This document shows, piece by piece, positions 34,104 through 42,795 of a stretch of DNA of 64,000 nucleotides; the stretch's first letter is position 1, and every line of letters begins with the position of its first letter. Position numbers and translations under genes: made by a program. The notes beneath the pieces were generated by a model. It worked only from the letters and a program-made list of their open reading frames with translations, did not search any database and had not been told where the DNA came from. The stretch comes from SM23-73-3 sp964580215 (GTDB lineage Bacteria; Zixibacteria; MSB-5A5; SM1-73), in assembly GCA_964580215.1 (NCBI GenBank), contig CAZOJT010000011.1, positions 16,234 through 80,233 on the forward strand, written 5' to 3'.

Positions 34104-36632
34104 TCACAATGTGGGAGTCGTGCTTGGGGCTCCATCCGTGTGTGAAAAAACTTTCTTTTTCAGCATTTGTACGGACTTTGTGATTGCATTGATAAAATTA
34201 TCCTTTGCCAATTGCCCATCTTCAGCAGACAATTCTGTTTTTGGTCGTTCTGTTTGTGAATCCTCTGCATGAGGTATTGGGGCTTCTACACGCAATGCGT
34301 GGACGGTGCCAAAACAAGATCCAATTAATTTAAAATCTGCTTTCGACTTAAGAAACTCGTATCTGCTATTCACCTTGGAGCTACGCCTTAGAGAGACATA
34401 TTTTCGATCGTCATCTTGAAATAGTTCATCTTTGAAAGCGTCCAAGATTCTTTTGCTAATTAAATCACAAACATTGTCCAAAAGAGTAGCATAAAGGGAA
34501 TAGCTACCACTAAGCCAGGATTTGTAAGCCTGATGGCACTGAGACTTAATTGTCTCCGCTTTATCTCCAAATATTGCAGCTAAGTCCAATTTTGGGTCAG
34601 AAAATGTAGGGTGTTTATCAGTTAAATTCCGCATTATTTCTAATAGCTCGAAGTCACCAATGTTTGAAATGAAACCGATGGCGCGATCAATGCCGTTAAC
34701 CATCTTAGGCAGGTGAGATTCCTCCGCTCTGAGCTTTTCCAAAAATGGGATATCCTGGGAACTTCCCACCCTTCCTATTGCCTCAACTACCGCTATTCTG
34801 ATCGCCTTTTCGGGATGGGCAGTAGACGGATCAACAAACGGCTTTACCAACTGAAAACCTCGTTTATCGTCTAGTTTTCCGATTACTCTTATCCAAATTA
34901 TTATTACCTCTATATTGTCTTGGCTTGGTTCTTCTTTAGAAACTCTTGCAAATATGTTGTCTAAAGATTGCTTAATAACACCTTCCAGCTTCTTCTCCTG
35001 ACTCTTGGCTTCTAATAACGGATCAATGCTTTCCTCAGAGCAGATTTTACCTAATGAAACATATGCAGTTTCCCGAACTTCTTTATTCTGCTCAGTGAAT
35101 CTTTCATGAAGTGCTTCTAAAACACTGTTGGGACAATGAGACTTTATTTTATAGTCAAAGATGAGTCCCGCAGTTTTCGCTGCCGTCTCCCGAATTTTAG
35201 GGGTTCTTCCATTATTTATATTTTGCACTAAAATGTTTTTTGCATCCGAGGTATATCTTTCAATTAAATCCTCGAGAAGTTTTGTTGTGTACGGCTCTGA
35301 AATTGTGGAAGTCAATCCCTTAACTATGATCGAAACGTCAATAAGATTATGTTCATGTAGTGTATCGTAAACCCACTCGTTAAATACATCATCTTCTGTA
35401 AGATACCGGGCTAAAAACTCTTTGCTCTCCTGCTTCCAAGAGCTTACAATATCTTTTGAAACCCACTTTTGAAACTGGATTCTATCCTTCGTAGCCTTAC
35501 TACCATTGTAGCAATAGTTAGACGCTGTACGGATCAGTACTTCCAGAATCTTTGCTCTATGTTCATTTAGCCTGCAGCCTTCGGTCAGTATATATTTTGA
35601 CGGAGTTCGGTTTTGCGTCACTAACCAATCATCTGCTACTCTTTCCACAAATTTTTCCCCGGTGCTGGGATTGCTTAAGAATCTATTAATTAGTTTCTTT
35701 AAGCCGTCATTTAGTGCCTCCAGTTTCTCTGTTACTGTCTTGGACGAGAGCCTTATTAAGGGATAGAGACAATTCTTCGCGCAAAGGTGCCAATCTTCAT
35801 TGAGGATTTCAGTTTTGAATAATGGCACTAGAATAGTCTGCAATTCGTTAAAATAAGTGGGAAGATATCTTCTTAGTCTTTCTTCGTCTTCATAGCACTC
35901 TTTGGCGAAAAATTCGAGGCTCTTGGTAATATTTCTTACGAAAGCCTCTTTATTGTTGGGAATGTTCTGGTTTTGTCTTAAATAATTCCGGCACTCTCCA
36001 TAATTTGGGTTCGCATTTTCGAATGTCTTTCTAATGACATCTATTGGCTTCTCGGAGTAGCTCTTATTCAAATTTGGAAGTATGTGACCTTTATTAGTAT
36101 TCCATTGCCCAGTGTTAACATATCTAAGCAGCGCATTGATCGTTTTGACGCTATCTTTTTTGCAGTTGTTCAATATTTGAATTATTGAAGACCCTGCAGA
36201 CTTATTAAGTGGCCAGTCACAGGTTGCTATCGAGATCACGTTAATCAGATCCGGGTCTATCATATCTTTTATCAAGGATGCCAAGTTTTCATTCAGCCCT
36301 TGATCCTGATTCACCTGAGGTAGAATTTGTTCTATGACTTTATCAATTCTTCTTTTTTGCTTGGTAGTTTTCTTCAAGTCTTTGATTATACCTAAAAGAG
36401 GAAAGACAACTTTTGAGTTATTAACGTCCCCTTCAATCTTATCGAGAACAGAGTCAACAAGTGAATCAAACCCCATCTTCGCAAGATACTTGGCCCACTG
36501 CTCTCTGTAGACGTCTGGGCACGAAGGGTCCGAGATTTTTTCTAAAATCCCCAGAGCCGATTCTTCATTTTTCAACGAATCGGACGAGAGAGCTTCAAAC
36601 GCAGAGATGATAAAGGCAGGGCGCTGTTGCAT
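34104..36632 (-). CDS. HEAT-repeat protein, main part (frameshifted from 5' part)
   Basis: 842 residues of helical repeats without catalytic motifs. HEAT/ARM-like units are clearest in the middle: TPKIRETAAKTAGLIF, EVRETAYVSLGKICSEESID, EKAIRIAVVEAIGRVGSSQD. The frame stays open upstream of this ATG to 36725, overlapping the gene at 36689-37084, and the residues there (DKVLALLYSIIKEEKYFP) look like real protein. One extra A in the A7 tract at 36703-36709 would join the two into a 993-residue product. A separate start at 36632 has only a poorly spaced GAGG. It is probably a scaffold; its function is unknown. Confidence 0.7.
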   Translation of the reverse strand: MQQRPAFIISAFEALSSDSLKNEESALGILEKISDPSCPDVYREQWAKYLAKMGFDSLVDSVLDKIEGDVNNSKVVFPLLGIIKDLKKTTKQKRRIDKVIEQILPQVNQDQGLNENLASLIKDMIDPDLINVISIATCDWPLNKSAGSSIIQILNNCKKDSVKTINALLRYVNTGQWNTNKGHILPNLNKSYSEKPIDVIRKTFENANPNYGECRNYLRQNQNIPNNKEAFVRNITKSLEFFAKECYEDEERLRRYLPTYFNELQTILVPLFKTEILNEDWHLCAKNCLYPLIRLSSKTVTEKLEALNDGLKKLINRFLSNPSTGEKFVERVADDWLVTQNRTPSKYILTEGCRLNEHRAKILEVLIRTASNYCYNGSKATKDRIQFQKWVSKDIVSSWKQESKEFLARYLTEDDVFNEWVYDTLHEHNLIDVSIIVKGLTSTISEPYTTKLLEDLIERYTSDAKNILVQNINNGRTPKIRETAAKTAGLIFDYKIKSHCPNSVLEALHERFTEQNKEVRETAYVSLGKICSEESIDPLLEAKSQEKKLEGVIKQSLDNIFARVSKEEPSQDNIEVIIIWIRVIGKLDDKRGFQLVKPFVDPSTAHPEKAIRIAVVEAIGRVGSSQDIPFLEKLRAEESHLPKMVNGIDRAIGFISNIGDFELLEIMRNLTDKHPTFSDPKLDLAAIFGDKAETIKSQCHQAYKSWLSGSYSLYATLLDNVCDLISKRILDAFKDELFQDDDRKYVSLRRSSKVNSRYEFLKSKADFKLIGSCFGTVHALRVEAPIPHAEDSQTERPKTELSAEDGQLAKDNFINAITKSVQMLKKKVFSHTDGAPSTTPTL

Positions 36633-36688
36633 TGCCTCATGTGTCGAAGGGAAGTATTTTTCCTCTTTGATGATACTGTATAGCAGCG

Positions 36689-37084
36689 CTAAGACCTTGT
36701 CCTTTTTTTCTTTGAACCTAATTTCTTAATAGCATCACATTGAGTTTTATAGAATCTCTGATTCTTAGCTACGTGCACTAGAACATTGGTCGCAGCATCA
36801 GTTGGATTTTGAGATAAGGCCTCAATGCATTGAGTTCTGATTGGCTCCTGCGACTTCTCGGTCGAAGCAAATAGAATAGAGCCGATTGCTAAAGCGGACC
36901 TTTGGTCTCTTACCTGAGCTATCCGTTGGACTACTTTTTGAAGGTAGCTTTGATCAAATCCCCAAGCGGTTTGAACAATAAAGTCTATGTCTTTTGAATC
37001 TAAGCTCTTGATAGAGTCCAAAGCTTGGATTCTTATGTTTTCGTCTTCATCTAACAACTCTTTCCGTGCTTTTTTCGAGATCAT
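36689..37084 (-). CDS. HEAT-repeat protein, 5' part
   Basis: 131 residues with HEAT-like pairs (DENIRIQALDSIKSLDSKD, EPIRTQCIEALSQNPTDAAT). GGAG lies ten bases ahead of the ATG. The last five residues before the stop (KRTRS, after the A7 tract) are out of step with the repeat pattern, whereas the -1 frame continues the helix and runs into the large gene downstream. I read this as the N-terminus of one long gene split by a one-base shift. Confidence 0.65.
   Translation of the reverse strand: MISKKARKELLDEDENIRIQALDSIKSLDSKDIDFIVQTAWGFDQSYLQKVVQRIAQVRDQRSALAIGSILFASTEKSQEPIRTQCIEALSQNPTDAATNVLVHVAKNQRFYKTQCDAIKKLGSKKKRTRS
36703..36709 (-). other. A7 tract at the frameshift point
   Basis: Minus-strand GAAAAAAAGG. 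Adding one A, or a -1 slip, moves from the upstream frame into the downstream frame. The two frames overlap from 36725 to 36689. Confidence 0.75.
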
Positions 37085-37343
37085 AGATTACTTACTCCAA
37101 TTTGTTATCGTCCATCAAGCTAAGTGTCGGAACCTGAATGATATTACAATAAAGCGTGAAATCGGCAGAATGTCAATTAATTTGTTGTGGCCAAACCAGC
37201 GGTTAACAGAAAACAGGTTAAGGACCTTATTCAATGCGAGAACAACAAAAATGCTTGCATTTTTGGTCTTTCAAACGGGCTTCTAATGAGTAAGCTTATG
37301 TTTGAGGAAAAAGCGAAGCTATGGCTTCCTTCCACTTCCTCTC

Positions 37344-37470
37344 TCTTTTCTCTTTTCTATTTCAAAGAGAGAGGATGGGGGTGGGGTTTTCAAATCCCGC
37401 TAATCCTGCGGATTATCAACTTCATCAAATCCTTAAGATTTTTATATTGCTCGTCACGAAAATGTACAGA
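37344..37470. repeat. CTCTCTTTT/AAAGAGAGAGG hairpin plus adjoining module, copy 3
   Basis: The hairpin is followed by GGGGTGGGGTTTTCAAATC and then AACTTCATCAAATCCTTAAG, matching the modules at 19448 and 21784. Confidence 0.55.
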
Positions 37471-37687
37471 GGTTTCTGAAAAAGCCTTTGGAGATCGGAA
37501 ATTGGAGTGTCCCGCTTTAGCGGGACCAAAAAAAACGCGTTTATCTTTCAAGGACTTACTAAGCGGAGCATATAATTGTTTACATCCCCCCTAAAGAAAT
37601 GGGGGGAAGGGGGGATTCGTATGAATGCATACGCACATTCATACGAATAATAAGATGTAAACTGTTTCCTGCTCCTCTTAGTAAAAG

Positions 37688-37730
37688 GTCAAGCTAAAGT
37701 CGTAGATCCCGCTTCGGCGGGGCTTGACAC
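37688..37730. repeat. Dispersed inverted-repeat element, copy 2
   Basis: GGTCAAGCTAAAGTCGTAGATC...GGCGGGGCTTGACA in outline; it is the reverse complement of 10985-11031 with a few changes. Confidence 0.7.
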
Positions 37731-37986
37731 TCCAAAATAACAACTCAAAAACTTACTTTTTCTGAGTTCTCGCACACGGTAACGGATTCACCCTGAATGG
37801 AAAGGGCGTCCCGTTACCACCGAGGAGAACTTTATCTTATCAAGGAGACTACAAATACTTATGGTGCAGATTTTCCTTGGGTGCGAACCATACGGTTCAT
37901 ACCGTAGGATTAATAGAAGAATTCGAACTTGCGCCACGCTTCGGAGCAATTAAACCATGAACTATGAACCATGAACTGTGAACAAC

Positions 37987-38059
37987 AAAAAAGGAGCGGG
38001 TATCTGAATAAAAGGGGGTTTTAAGGGGGGCAATAAGGGAAACTCAGATAACCCGCTCC
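37987..38059 (-). terminator. Terminator of the carboxypeptidase gene, with enlarged loop
   Basis: On the minus strand GGAGCGGGTTATCTGA pairs with TCAGATACCCGCTCC (one bulge), followed directly by TTTTTT. The loop is 36 bases instead of a few and is C/T-rich, as if something was inserted into it. It lies about 45 bases after the stop at 38103. Confidence 0.8.
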
Positions 38060-38102
38060 GGGGCTTTAATATTCTTTTTTAGTCTGTACTAAAAACTATC
38101 CC

Positions 38103-40277
38103 TCATTTCTGGGGAGGAGGTCCTCCTCTGAATAGGTAATTTATTATATACAGCACATCTCCTAATTCTATTTGACCATCGCTGTTAGCATCTCCTGCCT
38201 CCAGCGGGTCAGGAGCCGGTCCATCCCGGTAAAGGTAACTGATCAGGAAAATGACGTCGCTTAAGGTTATACGACCGTCTCCATTGGTATCCCCCCGCAA
38301 GAAGCTTCCTGCCACAATCGCCTTCTCCACATTGCTCCAGGCTCCCCACTGATTCTGGGCGTCTTTTGCCCTCACCTTATAGAAGTAAGCTCCTTCCTCC
38401 TGTCCGGAGATCTGATAAAATGTGTCAGCGATGGCATCAGAGAGGGAGACCACACTTTGGTATCTTTCAAATGGAAAGACATCGTCTGCATAAAATCCTT
38501 CCTCATCGACGTAGGAATCGGTCACGTAACGGAGGCGAAGATATATCTCATCTCCAACATGGTCAGCCAGATTGAATTTTCCCTCTATCCAACCACTGGA
38601 GTATCCTGTGATTCCTTTGCCCAGGTTATTCCCGTGCGGATTGTAGTCAGTGGTGATGTTTCCCGGGATGGAGAAGAAGCTGTTCCCCCCATCCGTGGAT
38701 ATCTCCACATAAGCGTAGTCCCAGTCTCCCTCTATATCATACCAGCACCACATTTTCAAGGTATCGCCGGGTTGAACGTTAATGCTGTTCTGCACGGTAA
38801 CCTTATTATTCAACCTATTTCCCTGCCCGGAATAAAAGCTATGTGTGGGCGAGTGGCTTCTGGCGGCAGAGACGGTGAATCCATCCAGATCCCAATTCTC
38901 ATACCCATCCTCCACATCATAGGTGATCCTTTCAAATCCGGTCATCTCCACCAGTTCAAAGACGGATGCTGGATTTAAAGTATCATAATGAGACCAAAAG
39001 ATGGGATAATCGGAGTATACACTATCTATTGGAGCCAAGACGGGCGAGACCGGTGGGAGTATCTTATATGGATTGTCCGCCAACTCCGCCCACAACAGGT
39101 TCGGTTCGAGCATGAGTTGACAAAGCGGCAATATTCGGCCGGAAGGGGGCCAGAATCCATCATCGCCATTGCCGATTTCGGGAGAAATGGCGATGATCTT
39201 TGGCTTTGAGACGGTGTCTCCGTATTCCCAATCGAAGCTTCCTCCATTTACCGGATACATAGCTTCCCAGCAGGTTGTGGGAACATAACCACAGAAGACC
39301 GCCATGGACCCTGCAATAGCCACAAAGAGGTTGTGATCCGGGGTATATATGTAATCATAACCCCAGGGATAGAGAAGCCACTCCCCGTAAGTGTGATTGT
39401 CCAGGGACATCGTAAAATTCCTGCTGTTTATAAAATCTCTCATAACCTGGGTGGTCGGCTCGGAAAATGGTCCTGTTCCTCGGTAGGTTTCATCTGAGCA
39501 ATAGGGGCTGGAGCCGGAATTATCATACCCCCACATATAGCCCCAGTTTCGATTCAAATCCACGCCCCAGTCTTCTCCCCCACAGTTTCGCCGATTTTTT
39601 CGCCACATTCCACCACCGCTTGGATTGGTATATTGATTATAGCAATATCCATCCGGATTGACCACCGGAACAAACCACAGTTCCCTATTGTCTACCAGAA
39701 AGGTGGCTTGAGAATCCGTGCCGTAGTTGTCCAGAAGGTACCACATGAAATACAAAAGCACTTCCATGCCCGCTGGTTCGCGCGCATGGATCAAACCGTT
39801 GAAAAAAACCTCCGGCTCATCTTCGTCCACAATCGGATTATCCGAAATCTTGAAAGCCCAGATAACGCTGTCTTCCAAACTATGACCAATATCTATCTTG
39901 GCGGTGGTAAGGGAAGGATAAAGCTCATGCATAGAATCCAGAACAGCCTCCACCTCTTTATAAGTATGATATCCCCCCATATCTTTGATTCTGTCCAATC
40001 TGCTCTGATAGAAAGCCACCAGGTCCTCATGCACTATCTCTACCTCATATCCTGACGAACGGAGTTGATCAACTTCCTCCCGGTCAGTGACGATGTCGAT
40101 GTATTGTCCATATTTAACATAAGCCACATCCAGATTGAGTTTGAAAATTTCCTTCATTTGCGCCTTAAAAGCCAGATGGATCCTTGCCTGCATGACCTGC
40201 TCTGCTGATACATCTGAAAAGAGGAAAACAACACAGAATAAAGACAACGCTATCGGTAGAATTCTTGAGATTTTCAT
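38103..40277 (-). CDS. Secreted M14 zinc carboxypeptidase with dockerin-like tail
   Basis: About 724 residues from the ATG at 40277 (AGAGGT five bases ahead; an upstream ATG adds nine non-signal residues). Order: signal peptide; propeptide; M14 peptidase domain with zinc motif HAREPAGME (about 164-172), FVPVVNPDGY, WRKNRR...DLNRNWGY, the distal His in SLDNHTYGEW and the catalytic Glu in ISPEIGNG; an immune-inhibitor-A-like beta domain with YVEISTDGG; a fibronectin-like segment; and a final pair of EF-hand-like repeats, GDTNGDGRITLSDVIFLISY and GDANSDGQIELGDVLYIINY. The last part resembles dockerin type I. It likely digests extracellular peptides while attached to a cohesin-like partner. Confidence 0.93.
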   Translation of the reverse strand: MKISRILPIALSLFCVVFLFSDVSAEQVMQARIHLAFKAQMKEIFKLNLDVAYVKYGQYIDIVTDREEVDQLRSSGYEVEIVHEDLVAFYQSRLDRIKDMGGYHTYKEVEAVLDSMHELYPSLTTAKIDIGHSLEDSVIWAFKISDNPIVDEDEPEVFFNGLIHAREPAGMEVLLYFMWYLLDNYGTDSQATFLVDNRELWFVPVVNPDGYCYNQYTNPSGGGMWRKNRRNCGGEDWGVDLNRNWGYMWGYDNSGSSPYCSDETYRGTGPFSEPTTQVMRDFINSRNFTMSLDNHTYGEWLLYPWGYDYIYTPDHNLFVAIAGSMAVFCGYVPTTCWEAMYPVNGGSFDWEYGDTVSKPKIIAISPEIGNGDDGFWPPSGRILPLCQLMLEPNLLWAELADNPYKILPPVSPVLAPIDSVYSDYPIFWSHYDTLNPASVFELVEMTGFERITYDVEDGYENWDLDGFTVSAARSHSPTHSFYSGQGNRLNNKVTVQNSINVQPGDTLKMWCWYDIEGDWDYAYVEISTDGGNSFFSIPGNITTDYNPHGNNLGKGITGYSSGWIEGKFNLADHVGDEIYLRLRYVTDSYVDEEGFYADDVFPFERYQSVVSLSDAIADTFYQISGQEEGAYFYKVRAKDAQNQWGAWSNVEKAIVAGSFLRGDTNGDGRITLSDVIFLISYLYRDGPAPDPLEAGDANSDGQIELGDVLYIINYLFRGGPPPQK

Positions 40278-40794
40278 TGTTACCTCTGTCCAGATTGACT
40301 TCATACTAACTTTTTCGAACCTATGAAAAATTCACGCTTTCAGATCGAAGAGAAATCCTTAAGTCAACTTGTTGAACCTCCATTGGAGGCTACATTTTTT
40401 TCAAAACGAAGCGGTTTAAATGAAATCTTAACTTTCCTTAAGTTCAATATAATTGCTATCCCGAATTTGTCAATTAGAAGCTTTGCTTAATATTTAACCA
40501 GAAATTACCACCATCAACTTTTCGGCGAATCCGATTCTTTTGTTGCTTTTGGCAAGCAGACGACTGCTTATCCGGTAAAAAACAGATTCAGTCTATATAT
40601 AAAGAATAAAATCCCTTACTTATTCGATATGGGAAGCCTTCTCTTTTAATAGTAAAAACAAGATGCGTCTTTTATCTGACTAAACAGGCTCTTTTGCACC
40701 ACATGTTAATAGACTGCGCACCTTGCCCAACCATATGGTTGACAAAAAAACTCAATTCAAGTGAACCAACAGAGATATAATCCCACCCCGTCTT
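40278..40794. other. Intergenic region, nothing recognised
   Basis: AT-rich sequence between two secreted-protein genes. It must contain the promoter of the carboxypeptidase gene, but no convincing boxes stand out. Confidence 0.5.
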
Positions 40795-41460
40795 TTATTT
40801 TTTATCTTTTACCCCCGGCTCTGGGGACTTTTTCGCCTCTTTTTCTTTTCCCGCCTTCGACGGGACCTCCGATTTCTTCTTGCTTGTGGAAGTTAGAGGA
40901 ATTCCACCCTTTATCAATGCTCTGGAGTTGTCAAACGCCGGATAGATGCCCTTCACATCCGGGGTAACGAACTTCAGCAAATTAAATGGCTTGATTAAGG
41001 TGGTGTCCATATAGAAATCCTGAAATTTCTTACTTTTGGGAACGGTGAAGTATATTCTCGCCACCTCTCCATCGCCCTTTTTCAGAGGAGGTTTGGTTCC
41101 TGACCAATCAGCTATCAGCCCAATCAACAATGTCTGGCGAACGGTATCTCTATTCACTGTTTTTGTTTGGAAATACTCTGTTCTGGTATTCGAGAATTTC
41201 GCAGAGTCACACCTAATGGAGCTTTTCCCATTACCGTAACGAAAGGGCAAGGTCATCGCTATTAGATCCTCGTCATTGAACACAGAGACAGATGCGGTCA
41301 CCTGGTTGCTTTTTTCATCCTGAAATACCACGATCCGGCAGGTATCTGGCTTGCCAAACCGATCCTTCTGGGCAAAAGAAGAGGATGAATACAAAATCAT
41401 CCACACCAAGGCTACTGTAACCGCTAAAGTCAGACGGATGAAAGGATGTGTGTCTCTCAT
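40795..41460 (-). CDS. Secreted cohesin-like protein
   Basis: About 221 residues. The ATG at 41460 has GGAGG five bases ahead; earlier ATGs at 41463 and 41472 are possible. A signal peptide (hydrophobic segment up to SSSSFAQ) is followed by a beta-sandwich domain of about 150 residues: KPDTCRIVVFQDEK, VSVFNDEDLIAMTLPFRYG, RCDSAKFSNTRTEYF and GDGEVARIYFTV. The same pattern (PDT, FNDE, CDS-KF-R-EYF, GDG-YF-V) occurs in the gene at 63023-63757, so the two are paralogues. The fold resembles cohesin, the partner of dockerin; this is inference. The tail is Lys/Pro/Glu-rich and there is no dockerin. Confidence 0.7.
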   Translation of the reverse strand: MRDTHPFIRLTLAVTVALVWMILYSSSSFAQKDRFGKPDTCRIVVFQDEKSNQVTASVSVFNDEDLIAMTLPFRYGNGKSSIRCDSAKFSNTRTEYFQTKTVNRDTVRQTLLIGLIADWSGTKPPLKKGDGEVARIYFTVPKSKKFQDFYMDTTLIKPFNLLKFVTPDVKGIYPAFDNSRALIKGGIPLTSTSKKKSEVPSKAGKEKEAKKSPEPGVKDKK

Positions 41461-41463
41461 CAT

Positions 41464-41825
41464 TTCCTCCATTTTTAAATGGTTAAAAAGCTTAGTTTCT
41501 CAGTCTAAATATCATACGGACAAAATTTCCTTACTCCAAACTCCAAACGGGTATTATTCACCCGACATTCATTTACCGTTGGTGAAAAACACCAACGGGG
41601 AGCAGGTCTTATTATCCTGCATTTAATACGACCACTGACTGCCGTCTGCCGACCGCGGACGGCTTTGTCTTCATGGATACCTTCCTTCTTTAAGATAATA
41701 TATCTTCTTGAAGAAGAAAAGGCAACTTATATTTATGGTAAGTTGCAGAATCATTCATGGTGAACCATAAATCGATCTTTAGGTGGTTCTTCGACAGCCG
41801 CGTGTCATACGTCTGTTGGTCGCTT
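41464..41825. other. Intergenic region
   Basis: No gene is seen. The middle is the repeat at 41574-41670. Confidence 0.55.
41574..41670. repeat. Direct repeat flanking vapBC, copy 1
   Basis: It opens with the hairpin CCGTTGGTG-AAAAA-CACCAACGG and continues GGAGCAGGTCTTATTATCC and GCCGACCGCGGACGGC. A matching copy lies at 42698-42795; the hairpin alone recurs at 58974-58997. Confidence 0.8.
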
Positions 41826-42271
41826 TTATAAATAATCTTTCAAAACCAGGACCTTTATTTTTTCTATCTGTTTGAGCTTCTTATCATTGGTGAGAAATGC
41901 ATCCGCTCCAACATCAATAGCCACGGAAATCTGAATAGCATCAATGGTTCTGAGGTTTGAATATCGTCCTCGTAACCTCCCCCCTTTCTCAGCTATACTT
42001 GCAGAGATTTCTATCAGGCTAAGATTTTTTCATGTTTGAGAAACTCTGCGAATTTTCTTGCTAACTTTTCATCTTTGGCTTCAATTGGTTTTGGCAAAAC
42101 CTCAGCAAGGGTTATAACAGAGGAAAAGGCGCTCAATTTACCTGACTGAAAAGAATTAACCACTTCTTTGGCAAGTGGCCCAAACTGAGAATGTGCTTCA
42201 ATATAGTAGATAATTGGCGCTGTATCTATAAAGATAGTATTTATTTGGTCAAGCTCATCGGAGAGAGTCAT
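41826..42271 (-). pseudogene. VapC-like PIN-domain toxin, frameshifted
   Basis: The ATG at 42271 overlaps the antitoxin stop (ATGA). The first 85 residues give FIDTAPIIYYIEAHSQFG (first acidic residue) and ITLAEVL (second). The frame then ends just after an A6 tract at 42025-42030. In the next frame the PIN fold continues without a break: LSLIEISASIAEKGGRLRG, LRTIDAIQISVAIDVGADAF, LTNDKKLKQIEK, to a TAA at 41826. One extra A would give a 148-residue VapC with all four acidic sites. PIN toxins are RNases that cut tRNA or rRNA. As it stands the toxin is truncated and should be inactive. Confidence 0.82.
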
Positions 42272-42492
42272 ACCCGATCCTCTCTCAAACCATTAACATA
42301 CTTTTGGGCATCTTCTCCTTCCCATAACCCTTTTCCGAGTCCATAAAGTTTATTCCAGTCAAGTTCCTTTTTCATAGAAAGACCAGTCTTTCTTAATTGA
42401 TAAATAAGCCTTTCTAACAATTTTAACTGCTCCTGAGGCGCCAGTTTCTCTATCTCCTTTTCAATTTTTTCCAAGGTTGTACCTTCTCTCAT
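42268..42492 (-). CDS. VapB-like antitoxin
   Basis: 74 residues; GAGGAG is seven bases ahead of the ATG. The protein is a long helix (EKEIEKLAPQEQLKLLERLI) followed by ELDWNKLYGLGKGLWEGEDA, a tail seen in VapB-type antitoxins that wraps the PIN toxin. No clear N-terminal DNA-binding domain is present. The four-base stop-start overlap with the toxin gene is typical of such pairs. Confidence 0.75.
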   Translation of the reverse strand: MREGTTLEKIEKEIEKLAPQEQLKLLERLIYQLRKTGLSMKKELDWNKLYGLGKGLWEGEDAQKYVNGLREDRV

Positions 42493-42697
42493 TCTTAAAC
42501 TCCTCTTTTGTTCGTCACGGACGCCCTTCAGGGTGAATCCTTTCCCTCGACCCTGAGGTCTTCCTTCGACACTGAGTCTCAGGACGAAGTGCGGGACCGA
42601 AGGGCAGGATGAGCCCTCGTCCGTGACGCCTCAAGGTAATAGATTCATCTTGAACGGGCAAGGTGTCCATTACCAACACAGAGATTTTCATTCCATT
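42493..42697. other. Repeat sequence upstream of vapB
   Basis: Contains CCCTTCAGGGTGAATCC, CCCTCGACCCTGAGGTC and GTCCGTGAC-type stems shared with 28517 and 49861; nothing coding. Confidence 0.5.
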
Positions 42698-42795
42698 CCC
42701 TGCTGGTGAATAACATCAACGGGGAGCAAGTTAAGTATCACAGTCTTATTATCCTGCGTTTATTCGACTGCCGACCGCGGACGGCCGACGGCTTT
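42698..42795. repeat. Direct repeat flanking vapBC, copy 2
   Basis: CTGCTGGTGAATAACATCAACGG, GGGGAGCAAG, CTTATTATCCTGC and GCCGACCGCGGACGGC occur in the same order and strand as at 41574-41670. Confidence 0.8.

Larger units (their letters stand above)
37085..38102. other. Long intergenic region with repeats
   Basis: No gene is supported; frames at 37187-37594 are made of repeat sequence. It contains a C/T-rich element with its adjoining module (37344-37470), a CCCGCTTTAGCGGG hairpin near 37510, the inverted copy of the 10985 element at 37688-37730, ATTCACCCTGAA-type sequence near 37787, and the terminator at 37987-38059. Confidence 0.65.

Noticed and set aside
37187..37594. 135-residue plus-strand ORF
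   Set aside because: It runs through several dispersed repeats and has no ribosome site.
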